Shown here: positions 20,201 to 27,788 of the stretch, in pieces
Numbering within the stretch: position 1 is the stretch's first letter
Layout: every line of letters begins with the position of its first letter
Assembly: GCA_905221605.1 (NCBI GenBank)
Contig: CAJNDS010002367.1
Location: forward strand, 1 to 64,000
Source: Symbiodinium natans
Taxonomy: Eukaryota; Sar; Dinophyceae; Suessiales; Symbiodiniaceae
Direction: 5' to 3'
DNA length: 64,000 bases
Translations under genes and position numbers: made by a program
Notes under the pieces: generated by a model
Database searches by the model: none
Seen by the model: the letters and a program-made list of their open reading frames with translations, nothing else
What the model was told of the DNA's origin: nothing

Positions 20201-22640
20201 AGACGCTCCAGAGCATCCCCAGACATTCCATGAGGGGGTCCCAGTCCGATACCTGGAGGAATTGCTCGAGAACGCCCACTACACACCACAACCACTCTCT
20301 TGTTGTGACCACTACGACGTCGAAGCAGCATGTCACCTACTGGTTGGTCGGTCGAGCGTGGAGAAGTTCCCATATGTTTGCTTGAACACGACAACACAAC
20401 AACAGCACCACAAGCAACAACAGTCGGTCGAGCGTGAAACAGTTGAGTTGTTGAATCTCCAAGACCACCCTTGTGTATGCTCTTCAGTTAAAGAGAAAAA
20501 GGAAGATGAGTCCGCAGGGACGTACATGAGAATCCAAGACAGGACTCTGTGGGTGAATCGACCTCGAGCCAGCTACGACGACCTGGAAGGTTTTCAGCTG
20601 GACCCTGAAGAGACATGGCAAGGAATCAAGAAAGAGGTGAATGCGCTCGATAGTCTGAAAGTTGGTTATGCAAGATCAAAGAACGAGATTGATGAATACC
20701 GCAAAGCCAACCCAAACTGTCGGACAGTCAAGTCCCGATGGGTCCTCACTCAGAAGGCCCCAGGACTAGTCCGAGCAAGGATAGTCGCTAAGGATTTTGC
20801 TCATGGCCGACCATCCGCACTCGATTTGGGGTTGAGTTCCAACACTGCATCAGTGGAAGCCCTCAAGATCGTCCTTGCACGGGCGGCGAAGGGTAAGATG
20901 CGGGCGTACGGCCTCGACATATCCACCGCGTTTCTCTTTGCGCAGGTAGTGGAACCCACCATTATCGAGTTGCCAAGCACATTCGCGCTCGAGAGCGGCG
21001 AAACCGCGTACTTGATACTAGAGAAAGCGCTCTACGGTTTGCGTTCCGCCAGCCTTAGCTGGCAGCGACACCTGAACAGGATCGTATCTGCACTAGGCTT
21101 GCAAGCGAGTCCGCTTGAACCGACGCTTTTCAGCGGATGGGTCAACCTTGAATCCGGATGGGAGTATATCATCATGTTAGCGTACGTGGATGATTTGCTC
21201 ATTGTGTCTTCTACCGAGAAAGGGTTCGAGTACGTCCACGAAGCCCTGAGTTCAGTCTTGAAAGTCAAAGTGACAGGGAGGCTGATCGAAGATGGGCAGA
21301 TGGAATTCCTCGGTCGTTTAATCCGTTGGGATGGACGACAAATCATGCTTGGGGTGAAGCCTGAGTATGTGAAGTCGGTCTTTACATCTTTCGGATGGGA
21401 CATATCCACCGCGAAAGCATCCTTGACGACACCCGACATCAGGAGTATGTACGATGAGGAGAGTGTTGAAGAGCCTTCGAAGGAGCTGTCGAGTGAGGCC
21501 GCCTCACGATTCCGAAGTTGCCTAGGGAAGATAGGATGGCTCTGTCAAACTCGCTCAGATATAACGTACTTTCACTCCATGTTGTCACGCGGACAAAGCA
21601 TGCCACGGCAAGTGCATGAAGATGCACTTCGCAAGTTCCTGCGATGGTTAGCAGCGTTTCCGCTGTTAGATCAGATCTTCCCGCTCGGAGATGGCAAGAC
21701 CAATGAGGGGGAGAATGCCAGCCTGGTAGCCTATTGCGACAGCAATTGGGGCAGCGAGATGAGCGTAGCCCGGAAGAGCACCAGTGGCGGAGTGATCTAC
21801 ATCGCAGTGGACGGTCTGTGGTACTGCATAAAGGGGTACAGCCGCCTGCAGAGCGTCGTGGCACTCAGCTCAGCAGAGGCAGAGTTGTTTGCCATCGCCG
21901 AGGCAGCAAAAGAGGTGGCAGGACTTGCGCAATTGACGGCGCATATCTGGGGCACCCTCCAGAAACCCCACCGCGTGTATACCGACAGTGCCTCAGCTAG
22001 GCAAATTGCCAGCATGGAGGGGCTACTCAGACGCATGCGGCATATAGACTTGAGGTTGTGCTTTATCCAAGACCGTGTCCATAGCGGCGAGTTAGCAGTA
22101 GAGGAAGTGGCCGGAACCGAAAATGTGAGCGATCTTCTCACAAAGAATTTAAATCGCCTCCAAACAGCAAAGCATACAGCAACCCTCGGATTAGAAGATG
22201 TCACCAACATCGATTTCCGAGAGGTCCCGGCAGTCAGGTCTTGCTTGTTGCTGTCTGGAGTGCTAGATTCGATACTCGGGCCGGACAACCTCGAATATGA
22301 AGCTTTCTGTCGGCTATGCGAACTCGAGACCGAATATTCGACTTTGCTGATCGAGTTTTGCACGAGTTCACGTTCGAATCTGTACCTGCAAGGAAGTGTA
22401 CACCAAGTATTCGTCTTGCCAATTACTCAAGGGGTTGACGGAACCTCGAATGACACCGTGGAGCGGGTCATGTCTGCAATGAATGTTGCGAGAGAATGGG
22501 GGATGAAGGTTGTTTTCTGGAGCAGCGCTCCTTGTACCGGAGGTAGCCCGTACCAACGGCGACACGAAGATCGGCCGGGCTATCAGGACCATCTACAAGC
22601 TTTATTCACGGTGCATCGCAAGCTCTGGCGGAGCTTCTGA
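14208..22640 (+). CDS. Ty1/copia Gag-Pol polyprotein (Gag, PR, IN, RT, RNase H)
   Basis: 2,810 codons from the first ATG after the primer-binding site. Residues 1-430 are Gag-like. About 430-490 is a G/K-rich collagen-like basic tail, and the CCHC zinc knuckle CRNCGKTGHWARDC starts at 497. The aspartic protease DSGSS starts at 590. A histidine/cysteine finger (HHMQGH...CEFC) follows near 1,565. The integrase core has D in LDQC, D at about 1,660 (MSDAEG) and E about 33 residues later. Reverse transcriptase starts around 2,180 and has YVDD at 2,326. RNase H begins near 2,510 (YCDSNWG) with SSAEAELFA and YTDSASA. Gag packages RNA, PR cleaves the polyprotein, RT/RNase H makes cDNA and IN inserts it. 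The 975-residue gap between PR and IN is far longer than usual and holds the nested ORF. The frame is intact apart from a TGA near its end. Confidence 0.92.
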   Translation: MDTGEESVPGRDRSPRGRSASSLSSTGLSGARSPSARGRRERGRSLPARPASVPRGVDPRQWTATTGAGHQPPVGAVPSFGPQFYQMGTPPQTAPQEPLQVPNMQLPVAPGVAQQMEFTRAMLQAQDEQIRQQAAQLQQMSAMLTQALQLASANAANAQNATATTSSSTSPTPGGNPSAAPANASTPVDMEVDSGVRNKRAEGYIPQLPQLNYASMTSRHAEIRVWTAYRDELTSWLCLLDDRYATELQEAISSNVEVLQVRLEAGKAARSTKLWFLLRQSMSKFQRGQDLVHLIEVKQMGASAGYELWRSLNNELSVRSRVEGQALREQALGLVPPKHLKRPLDVARWYTTELLKFEAQVKHRFPELLIGEQEGVLCLMKHLDSETKRYLLLHHSTKSMGELMTGLQFYDEQLRVMDFQREGASGYANAFKGGKGGKGDRDKSNKGSKGNKGNKGEKGEKGLKGGKAKGKDKKGDQGGKGDKARSKSREAKKTDVCRNCGKTGHWARDCWAPPKDKAAAATSQVITTQPEAPSSSSSASAKAAPQPTTKGSGKAQSSIKTFLEGYHFGMMLTNQVVSFPSDDRVYWLIDSGSSFHIITRETLESDHVKVLAWLEGRPKSYAETATGDSVEIGGSTHVLVEVCFETTTSASLKSSSEHEGDAVYMCRARFEAVISDQIKHNLLNINLLCQNGGWEPAMCDQQGVITVRKHGVTLRPTMFASVSWLASVRNDHPLALKPQDLIAKTEQFRRSRSRKSSSSRDFHRSTSNRGHRSSARACVEPENPELLDVSCLDEVVDCELQTSHEHVDLDQGEAKDRLRTVDDVSGSARDQLQFFSHVDTPVVRELDRDERLIFSENNSVISHKQQDNSTTPAVERLVFENDSSVISHKQQDNSITPAVERLVHELGRETVVCRACLEDFPDEVEIGSLDCSKRRSFPRVGQIGDRRYGSECHDATEHSRVGRHAPGGETQEIDTVGGQRRAARHRASTESPRGTPGNVCRGGVHWRGRDGSGPGRGFGKAGPFDLIAFDRVHHGRDGSGGGTVVPHWGEGIPNGSFDVRGSSQGTRYGADEADAEDQIQGKGQGHETGSEFAAGPCGPIDHGSRSSGAIRPHAGIISANTERKTALGVDRLDDVDCSSIWRSVDGTSSRNQRPTGCAGDAVLPPVPEVCHRSPFDERTTRSQHAGLHAGHLQGGPPRDAEPGGLGHMGGSSCRTRAAGTWSDRRQGSLSGCTGTERVSSAEPEGNNRGSTGEPRARTIDSGGGDRRVRRGLGRMEANHRGSSSNDPSTSGASPYLHDAAAGRTGQPDSSVHGAPPGPRAQACEEHSPGDTSMAGITFQPGLSWSVSAAASEHTRPHRRRAASPRTFEGELPADAGEGPCPTAGQLDTPESHQRPLQHGDEDGRNDGNRRSGDIGTGRKAIQHNEPSRSARGGGPHGSTIRGPAPSKVAGHTGCEVGRAKAGAPDTSASSSSAARTHARNPNSVEWRAVGCIHGTCQAPPRSPRARSFSLPVSLKGSTEKPNPILAALSQDERKEPDTRQPQQQFELVTEEGIIGDNVRSKQAELQHHMQGHVPYMSDCEFCQRTRGTTPARKRSDLNPREFQLDQCFFRKFAFIVLVHTMSFAIAVCFRPEGESAATTAEHLHPWVRHFGVKQPHVMSDAEGLTKNIAARLADLCEGTEDSFAPERHAPAAERAIRTLKGIVATHELELREHGVVLDAECADVFDLLFQYAAHTHNRFSVSVGSTMTPMQKIRGDRVRPQVTYPFGAVAYAKITRARRPDADAKYARGIYLGPVLGSTGHAMEIRLDSGETKRVIAPGLKLLYPLRFDANLLPGAKALDGFVPPPEAPKTKELFLPYVPGGGPPIDWVRQHGVTPKCPGCQEGVSSSRHSQKCVKRYQKWLRDSIDDALEALDEGPKVDRRPEELIGEDPYDDDEQMKPNKRTRFGGEEVRAFDPEQAGVGDLEIPEMSVPDADWNVSEYQPSEAEDDDMGEAPEMGDAPEHPQTFHEGVPVRYLEELLENAHYTPQPLSCCDHYDVEAACHLLVGRSSVEKFPYVCLNTTTQQQHHKQQQSVERETVELLNLQDHPCVCSSVKEKKEDESAGTYMRIQDRTLWVNRPRASYDDLEGFQLDPEETWQGIKKEVNALDSLKVGYARSKNEIDEYRKANPNCRTVKSRWVLTQKAPGLVRARIVAKDFAHGRPSALDLGLSSNTASVEALKIVLARAAKGKMRAYGLDISTAFLFAQVVEPTIIELPSTFALESGETAYLILEKALYGLRSASLSWQRHLNRIVSALGLQASPLEPTLFSGWVNLESGWEYIIMLAYVDDLLIVSSTEKGFEYVHEALSSVLKVKVTGRLIEDGQMEFLGRLIRWDGRQIMLGVKPEYVKSVFTSFGWDISTAKASLTTPDIRSMYDEESVEEPSKELSSEAASRFRSCLGKIGWLCQTRSDITYFHSMLSRGQSMPRQVHEDALRKFLRWLAAFPLLDQIFPLGDGKTNEGENASLVAYCDSNWGSEMSVARKSTSGGVIYIAVDGLWYCIKGYSRLQSVVALSSAEAELFAIAEAAKEVAGLAQLTAHIWGTLQKPHRVYTDSASARQIASMEGLLRRMRHIDLRLCFIQDRVHSGELAVEEVAGTENVSDLLTKNLNRLQTAKHTATLGLEDVTNIDFREVPAVRSCLLLSGVLDSILGPDNLEYEAFCRLCELETEYSTLLIEFCTSSRSNLYLQGSVHQVFVLPITQGVDGTSNDTVERVMSAMNVAREWGMKVVFWSSAPCTGGSPYQRRHEDRPGYQDHLQALFTVHRKLWRSF
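16783..16930 (+). repeat. In-frame tandem duplication (about 25 codons, two copies)
   Basis: The block reading VISHKQQDNS-x-TPAVERLV occurs twice in a row within the polyprotein, separated by a short FENDSS linker. The copies differ at a few bases. It lies in the linker between protease and the nested ORF and keeps the frame. Confidence 0.75.
17050..18750 (+). CDS. Nested 566-aa ORF inside gag-pol, different frame
   Basis: An ATG (MDPSATMQRS) opens 566 codons in a frame different from the polyprotein. Composition favours this frame: an ordinary acidic N-terminal helix (RRRLILLEANAAQHGIELP), a zinc-finger-like C-x2-C-x7-H-x5-H in LYCLLCQKYVTEAH, then a proline-rich linker and an R/D/S-rich tail (RRRRDRQERDRSRSPSP). 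Across the same 1.7 kb the polyprotein frame reads as G/R/S/H-rich sequence typical of an off-frame shadow, yet has no stop. The ORF stops at 18,750 and integrase sequence follows soon after in the main frame. It could be a captured gene, an accessory protein translated by frameshifting or reinitiation, or an insertion. Confidence 0.6.
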   Translation: MDPSATMQRSIQELEGMRQGARRRRLILLEANAAQHGIELPQNLREELQATYAEAESTGGDEMDLDPEGDSARLDPSTSSPSIEYIMEETEAAEAPSSHTGVREFQTDPSMSEAPAKEPAMVLMKPTPKIKSKEKGKAMRPVRNLLPDHVDQSTMGVDPREPSGPTPGSSAPTRRGKRRWASTGWMTWIARRFGGAWTAQAPGTSDPPDAPVTLYCLLCQKYVTEAHLMSEPHEANMQGFTQVISKEGLRVTQNPVDWATWEEALAEPEQLELGVTEGKARSVVALGPSEFPQPNPKETTAAAPASPGPGPSTVVVEIDESDEDWGEWRPTTGVPAPTTPAHPEHPPISMTQPPGEPVSPTAVYTEHRRGPEPRHAKSTLRVTPPWRESLSNLGYHGPYLQLHLSTPGHTAEGLQALGPLRESFLRMQAKDHAQLPVSLTPPKATSDLSSTVMRMAETMETGEAGTLVPAGRPFNTMSLRAQLEAGVLTGQQYEDRRRARSQDIQAARSVAPRLALPIPPPPPVPRPERTPETPIPWSGAPSAAFMELVRRRRDRQERDRSRSPSP

Positions 22641-22979
22641 GTGATGGTGAACCACCCGCAAGTAGGGGTATGGGTCATAGAATGGCCGCAGAGGTGTGCC
22701 TACTGGGGATGGGCAAGCACCCGTTCGTTTGCAAAGCAACGAACCCATTACACTGGCGAAGTGCACGGCTGTGTTTCAGGCTTGGTAGGCAGAGATGGAT
22801 TACCTATCCGAAAGATTTGGAAACTGATGTCGAACGATGAACAGTTTGTGCGAACAATGTCCGAAACATTTGCATGTACCTGCAAGGGAGATCATTCACG
22901 AAACTTTGATCTCAAAGCAACGCAGCACTATCCGCCAGCTTTCGCGGACGTCGCCCTGGAAAGCTTGCGACTGCGGTAA
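22641..22979 (+). CDS. C-terminal part of Pol extension, behind an in-frame TGA
   Basis: The same frame continues for 113 codons after the TGA at 22,638-22,640. Before the stop the protein reads VVFWSSAPCTGGSPYQ and KLWRSF; after it HPQVGVWVIEWPQRCAYWGW, GLPIRKIWKL and a histidine/cysteine segment (CTCKGDH). The two halves read as one compact domain of unknown role that follows RNase H. The PC-T-G-G loop faintly recalls the proline-cysteine loop of cytosine-C5 methyltransferases, but no S-adenosylmethionine motif is visible, so I assign no activity. Expression of this half needs readthrough, or the TGA is a nonsense mutation. Confidence 0.55.
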   Translation: MMVNHPQVGVWVIEWPQRCAYWGWASTRSFAKQRTHYTGEVHGCVSGLVGRDGLPIRKIWKLMSNDEQFVRTMSETFACTCKGDHSRNFDLKATQHYPPAFADVALESLRLR

Positions 22980-23182
22980 TTCGCGCCCGCCCGTCCACCC
23001 CTGGCTTACCCGCCCACCCGCCCAGCCAGGTTACTTTGCGAGAGTTAGTCGACCTCCAGCGGTCTGAAGCAGTGCAGCGGTCTAGGACTGAGGAATGCGC
23101 CGGAATCCATGGCCCGGCGAGGAGCTTAGTTGGCTTTGCGTGGAGCTTAGTTGACGTGACCAACAGTGAAACTCTTGGTCAT
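22980..23182 (+). other. Short untranslated stretch after pol
   Basis: About 200 bp follow the last pol stop. It starts with a C/G-rich run of cgcccgcccg type and has no ORF of note. It leads to the polypurine tract. Confidence 0.5.
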
Positions 23183-23191
23183 GAGGGGGAG
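23183..23191 (+). promoter_or_regulatory. Polypurine tract
   Basis: gaggggga followed by g and then ttgatatatgtga, the LTR start. In LTR elements the purine tract primes plus-strand DNA and marks the U3 boundary. Here the bases after the LTR-like start belong to tandem unit 1, not to the 535-bp LTR. Confidence 0.75.
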
Positions 23192-23333
23192 TTGATATAT
23201 GTGACTGGCTCAAGATCTCGGCTCAACCCCGGTGGGGTGCACAGGTAGCAGAGCGGTAGCTGTGTGAACCAGCCTCGAGTCCCCTAACTGTTTTGGGTAC
23301 CAGGCCTGCTTTTTCACAGCCTTCATTTGAGCC

Positions 23334-24248
23334 ATGTCCAGAGCACCTGTGCAGTCGAGATCCTCACTGCCAGCAAGTGATGGGTTGGAGTCATCTCACC
23401 CAACTTGCTCTGCAGAGAGCCAGAAAGAAGGCACGGCCCGACTGGAGGGCGAAGCAGCCCGGCTTGGGGAACTCTTCCCTTATGCGAGTCCTCTTACAGC
23501 CGGCTGTGGAGTTTCTCCAGCCTTGGAAGACCAGGTAAGATGCTCGAGCAGCCTGGCAAATCCAGAGCGAACTTGGGCCCATAGAGCCAATTGTGGTCCC
23601 AGCCAATGCAGGACTTTCCACCAAGCACTCTGCTTTCGCTGGCATCACAAGGGCCGGAAAGAGTGGCTGCTCCTCTCCGAGGACAGCAGCGTGTATTTTG
23701 TTCGCACCAGCAAATCCGGCAAAACAGTCCGAGCCGGACCCTGTGGGCAATGGAGATGCATGGAAGACCCAGCAGAGCTCCACGGGGGAACGGGAGGCGA
23801 CCCGCCCGTGCAGTGGCTTCGCCTTTTGAACTTTAATTGCACTGGCTGTGGTAACATTCCAACCCATAACCTCAACTTCTTGCCCGGTCCTGGGAAAAGG
23901 CAACCAGCGATCTTGCATGGAGAGGATGGAAGACGCATCGAGCTCTACTGTGCCCTTTGTCTAGAAAGCTTCCTAGCGTGCACGTGGAGCTGGCCGAGTT
24001 TCGACCAAGCAGTTAGGAGACCGGTGTTTCTGGACTACGCTTCCCTTGCTAACTTGCGTCAGTTAGGTCACCAAGGTACGGAGCCCGTAGAACCTTGCTG
24101 GCGCCGCTGTCTTCTGCAGCCAGCGCACATGGCTGGACCTTCCTTGAGGAAGGGTGTTCTCAGGATCTAGACTCCCCAGAAGAAGCAGGCAACAGTGATT
24201 GGCTGGTGTGTGGCTTTGAAGACTTGGAAGACGTCCCCTGGGAGGTCT
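23334..24248 (+). pseudogene. Cargo ORF of unit 1, frameshifted
   Basis: Same protein as in units 2 and 3 up to TEPVEP, then one T is missing near 24,094-24,096 and the frame ends at 24,170 after 278 codons. The remaining original frame runs to about 24,248. Confidence 0.75.
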
Positions 24249-25132
24249 GACCTAATCCGGCCCCAACCCACCCAAATTGCAGGAGCTATGCCCTGCCAGA
24301 ATCAAGGGTGAGATGCTCACCCTCCGGAATCCCTTTGTCACGGGTGAAGCTTCTCCCCGTCCAATCAGCGACGGTCCTGTGAGTCCGTTCCCAAACTGAG
24401 AGTGCCATAGGGCACCACGGAGAATCTTGCATAGAATTGGATCATTTAATGATCGCATAAGGATGCAGGTTGTAAGAATGCAAGCAGAAGTGCTCAGTCC
24501 CGGCACGTACCCAGATCCATCCGTCGGAATATTTTCGCAGTTGTTCCGATGGACACCCTGCAGGACAGGCCGCCTCGATGCGGCTTTTGTTCAGCCTGAC
24601 ACCGGTTCGGCCCCTTTGCTCGGTCTGTGCAGCAGACCGCTGGACCGGGTTTTCGGGCTCAGGTGCTTGTGGGTCTTCCACAGGCCCAACACGGGGTTCT
24701 CGCAAACACAGCGCACGAAAGGATAACGTTAGAACCGCACCCTGAAGATCCTCACTGGTTGATGAGGGGAGGGAGGGCGCTGAGGTGTGGCAGGAACGGA
24801 CGAGGATCCTAGTACGCCGACCGTATGAGGTTTAGGGCATTTCCCTGCATCAGTTTGGGGTTACCCGTGTTTGGCCTGTCGAGGATCTCCTTTGAGATTC
24901 CTGCAGGGTGCTGTTGTTTCTCTCCGGGTGGTGCAAGCCCATCTTGGAGGAAGCCTAGCGGCAGGCGTTGTTGTTAGGGACCAATGCTTGGCTGACGGAC
25001 AGCCAGAGGCACCAGATTGTGGAGGTTAAAGGCTGTGGCTCGGTGCCTGAAAGCCTGCCCAACTGAGCTGCCCAAATCAACCAAGCCCTCCCTGCGTGCA
25101 AGTGGTATGGGCTCCTTGGAGCCGCTGAGGTT

Positions 25133-25283
25133 GAACCAGTTAGTAAGAGCGAGAAAGCTGGTTCCCCTCCCTGGTGAGTAAGTGCGAGAAAGCCAGGTCA
25201 GCAAACGGGGCTAACAGGAGCTCAGTGCTGCTGCGGCATGAGTTCCTGGGGCCTAGGTTAGTAAGGGCGAGAAAGCCTAGGCC
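25133..25283 (+). ncRNA. Three-hairpin array with invariant loop, unit 1
   Basis: Hairpin A has a 7-bp stem gaaccag/ctggttc (25,133-25,139 with 25,158-25,164). Hairpin B has a 5-bp stem cctgg/ccagg (25,170-25,174 with 25,193-25,197). Hairpin C has an 8-bp stem ggcctagg/cctaggcc (25,250-25,257 with 25,276-25,283). All loops are 18 nt: ttagtaagagcgagaaag, tgagtaagtgcgagaaag and ttagtaagggcgagaaag. Stems differ fully yet pair perfectly, which is the covariation expected of a selected structure. Whether it acts as RNA or DNA is not known; it lies about 0.9 kb after the 305-aa ORF. Confidence 0.7.
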
Positions 25284-25641
25284 TGTGCCGGAGGTTGGCG
25301 ACTTTGCCAAGCCACTTGCGTTCAGTTTAGTACAGGCATTGCCCATGTATCGGTTCCAGACCTTCTGCCTTTTCTGAGTGAGCCGGAAGTGGGTGAGTTT
25401 CTCCCCTGTACTGGCAGGGCTGATAGGGTAGGCAGTACAGACCAGGCAGTTCAACCTGCAGAACATTTTGCCTAGGGCTTTGTACAGTGCCAAACCAGTG
25501 AGTAGCCGTAGGCCGCCGAGCTTCTCGCGGAACTGGTTAGGCCCTTTTTCTTCTCTCGGTGCTCCCTGCACATAGTACGGCCGTGTCAAGCAGGCCAAGG
25601 ACACCTCGAGAGTCCCTTTTCCGTGCATAGTTAATACCTAC

Positions 25642-25657
25642 CGGAACTCCGGTTCCG
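25642..25657 (+). other. Stable UNCG-type hairpin near the unit end
   Basis: cggaac and gttccg form a 6-bp stem around the loop tccg, which as RNA is a C(UCCG)G tetraloop. It recurs at about 28,147-28,162 and 30,445-30,460, some 40 bp before each unit end. Confidence 0.5.
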
Positions 25658-25837
25658 AAGAGCCTAACCTGGCTAGCGACTCAGCCCGCTTTCGAGTGAT
25701 ATATGTGACTGGCTCAAGATCTCGGCTCAACCCCGGTGGGGTGCACAGGTAGCAGAGCGGTAGCTGTGTGAACCAGCCTCGAGTCCCCTAACTGTTTTGG
25801 GTACCAGGCCTGCTTTTTCACAGCCTTCATTTGAGCC

Positions 25838-26755
25838 ATGTCCAGAGCACCTGTGCAGTCGAGATCCTCACTGCCAGCAAGTGACGGGTTGGAGTCATCT
25901 CACCCAACTTGCGATGCAGAGAGCCAGAAGGAAGGCACGGCCCGACTGGAGGGCGAAGCAGCCCGGCTTGGGGAACTCTTCCCTTATGCGAGTCCTCTTA
26001 CAGCCGGCTGTGGAGTTTCTCCAGCCTTGGAAGACCAGGTAAGATGCTCGAGCAGCCTGGCAAATCCAGAGCGAACTTGGGCCCATAGAGCCAATTGTGG
26101 TCCCAGCCAATGCAGGACTTTCCACCAAGCACTCTGCTTTCGCTGGCATCACAAGGGCCGGAAAGAGTGGCTGCTCCTCTCCGAGGACAGCAGCGTGTAT
26201 TTTGTTCGCACCAGCAAATCCGGCAAAACAGTCCGAGCCGGACCCTGTGGGCAATGGAGATGCATGGAAGACCCAGCAGAGCTCCACGGGGGAACGGGAG
26301 GCGACCCGCCCGTGCAGTGGCTTCGCCTTTTGAACTTTAATTGCACTGGCTGTGGTAACATTCCAACCCATAACCTCAACTTCTTGCCCGGTCCTGGGAA
26401 AAGGCAACCAGCGATCTTGCATGGAGAGGATGGAAGACGCATCGAGCTCTACTGTGCCCTTTGTCTAGAAAGCTTCCTAGCGTGCACGTGGAGCTGGCCG
26501 AGTTTCGACCAAGCAGTTAGGAGACCGGTGTTTCTGGACTACGCTTCCCTTGCTAACTTGCGTCAGTTAGGTCACCAAGGTACGGAGCCCGTAGAACCTT
26601 TGCTGGCGCCGCTGTCTTCTGCAGCCAGCGCACATGGCTGGACCTTCCTTGAGGAAGGGTGTTCTCAGGATCTAGACTCCCCAGAAGAAGCAGGCAACAG
26701 TGATTGGCTGGTGTGTGGCTTTGAAGACTTGGAAGACGTCCCCTGGGAGGTCTGA
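25838..26755 (+). CDS. 305-aa unknown protein, unit 2
   Basis: Starts MSRAPVQSRSSLP and ends EDVPWEV. A four-cysteine, zinc-ribbon-like arrangement is visible: FNCTGCGN near residues 166-173 and YCALC about 35 residues later, with a tryptophan/cysteine-rich stretch before it (CFRWHHKGRKEW, CGQWRCMED). The C terminus is acidic. No known retroelement domain is present. Being carried in tandem on a retrotransposon it may be a non-autonomous cargo gene; the function is unknown. Antisense frames over it are shadows. Confidence 0.6.
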   Translation: MSRAPVQSRSSLPASDGLESSHPTCDAESQKEGTARLEGEAARLGELFPYASPLTAGCGVSPALEDQVRCSSSLANPERTWAHRANCGPSQCRTFHQALCFRWHHKGRKEWLLLSEDSSVYFVRTSKSGKTVRAGPCGQWRCMEDPAELHGGTGGDPPVQWLRLLNFNCTGCGNIPTHNLNFLPGPGKRQPAILHGEDGRRIELYCALCLESFLACTWSWPSFDQAVRRPVFLDYASLANLRQLGHQGTEPVEPLLAPLSSAASAHGWTFLEEGCSQDLDSPEEAGNSDWLVCGFEDLEDVPWEV

Positions 26756-27637
26756 CCTAATCCGGCCCCAACCCACCCAAATTGCAGGAGCTATGCCCTG
26801 CCAGAATCAAGGGTGAGATGCTCACCCTCCGGAATCCCTTTGTCACGGGTGAAGCTTCTCCCCGTCCAATCAGCGACGGTCCTGTGAGTCCGTTCCCAAA
26901 CTGAGAGTGCCATAGGGCACCACGGAGAATCTTGCATAGAATTGGATCATTTAATGATCGCATAAGGATGCAGGTTGTAAGAATGCAAGCAGAAGTGCTC
27001 AGTCCCGGCACGTACCCAGATCCATCCGTCGGAATATTTTCGCAGTTGTTCCGATGGACACCCTGCAGGACAGGCCGCCTCGATGCGGCTTTTGTTCAGC
27101 CTGACACCGGTTCGGCCCCTTTGCTCGGTCTGTGCAGCAGACCGCTGGACCGGGTTTTCGGGCTCAGGTGCTTGTGGGTCTTCCACAGGCCCAACACGGG
27201 GTTCTCGCAAACACAGCGCACGAAAGGATAACGTTAGAACCGCACCCTGAAGATCCTCACTGGTTGATGAGGGGAGGGAGGGCGCTGAGGTGTGGCAGGA
27301 ACGGACGAGGATCCTAGTACGCCGACCGTATGAGGTTTAGGGCATTTCCCTGCATCAGTTTGGGGTTACCCGTGTTTGGCCTGTCGAGGATCTCCTTTGA
27401 GATTCCTGCAGGGTGCTGTTGTTTCTCTCCGGGTGGTGCAAGCCCATCTTGGAGGAAGCCTAGCGGCAGGCGTTGTTGTTAGGGACCAATGCTTGGCTGA
27501 CGGACAGCCAGAGGCACCAGATTGTGGAGGTTAAAGGCTGTGGCTCGGTGCCTGAAAGCCTGCCCAACTGAGCTGCCCAAATCAACCAAGCCCTCCCTGC
27601 GTGCAAGTGGTATGGGCTCCTTGGAGCCGCTGAGGTT

Positions 27638-27788
27638 GAACCAGTTAGTAAGAGCGAGAAAGCTGGTTCCCCTCCCTGGTGAGTAAGTGCGAGAAAGCCA
27701 GGTCAGCAAACGGGGCTAACAGGAGCTCAGTGCTGCTGCGGCATGAGTTCCTGGGGCCTAGGTTAGTAAGGGCGAGAAAGCCTAGGCC
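27638..27788 (+). ncRNA. Three-hairpin array, unit 2
   Basis: Identical arrangement to 25,133-25,283, shifted by 2,505 bp, with all stems and loops unchanged. Unit 3 keeps only the 5' arm of hairpin A and 14 bases of its loop (from about 30,146) because of its deletion. Confidence 0.7.

Larger units (their letters stand above)
23193..25696 (+). repeat. Tandem unit 1 (2,504 bp)
   Basis: Begins tgatatatgtgactggctc and ends ctttcgag. It is nearly identical to unit 2, with scattered single-base differences and one missing T that breaks its ORF. It contains the broken 305-codon ORF, a non-coding stretch of about 900 bp, and the three-hairpin array. Confidence 0.95.

Noticed and set aside
22500-22979. 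DNA cytosine methyltransferase domain in Pol
   Set aside because: Only a PC loop resembles one; the cofactor-binding motif and the other conserved motifs are not visible.
23230-23290. tRNA gene at the start of each tandem unit
   Set aside because: A gcagagcggtagc stretch recalls a D-arm, but no anticodon arm, T-arm or acceptor stem can be folded.
23391-23918. 175-184-codon minus-strand frames repeated in each tandem unit
   Set aside because: They are exactly antisense to the 305-codon ORF and repeat only because the units do.
25133-25283. CRISPR array
   Set aside because: The invariant parts are loops flanked by complementary arms that change each time, spacing is irregular, there are only three copies, and the genome is eukaryotic.
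24974-25628. Minus-strand frames of 76 and 162 codons over the hairpin region of each unit
   Set aside because: The longer one crosses the hairpins, has no motif, and follows the unit repetition; the conserved structure explains the region better.
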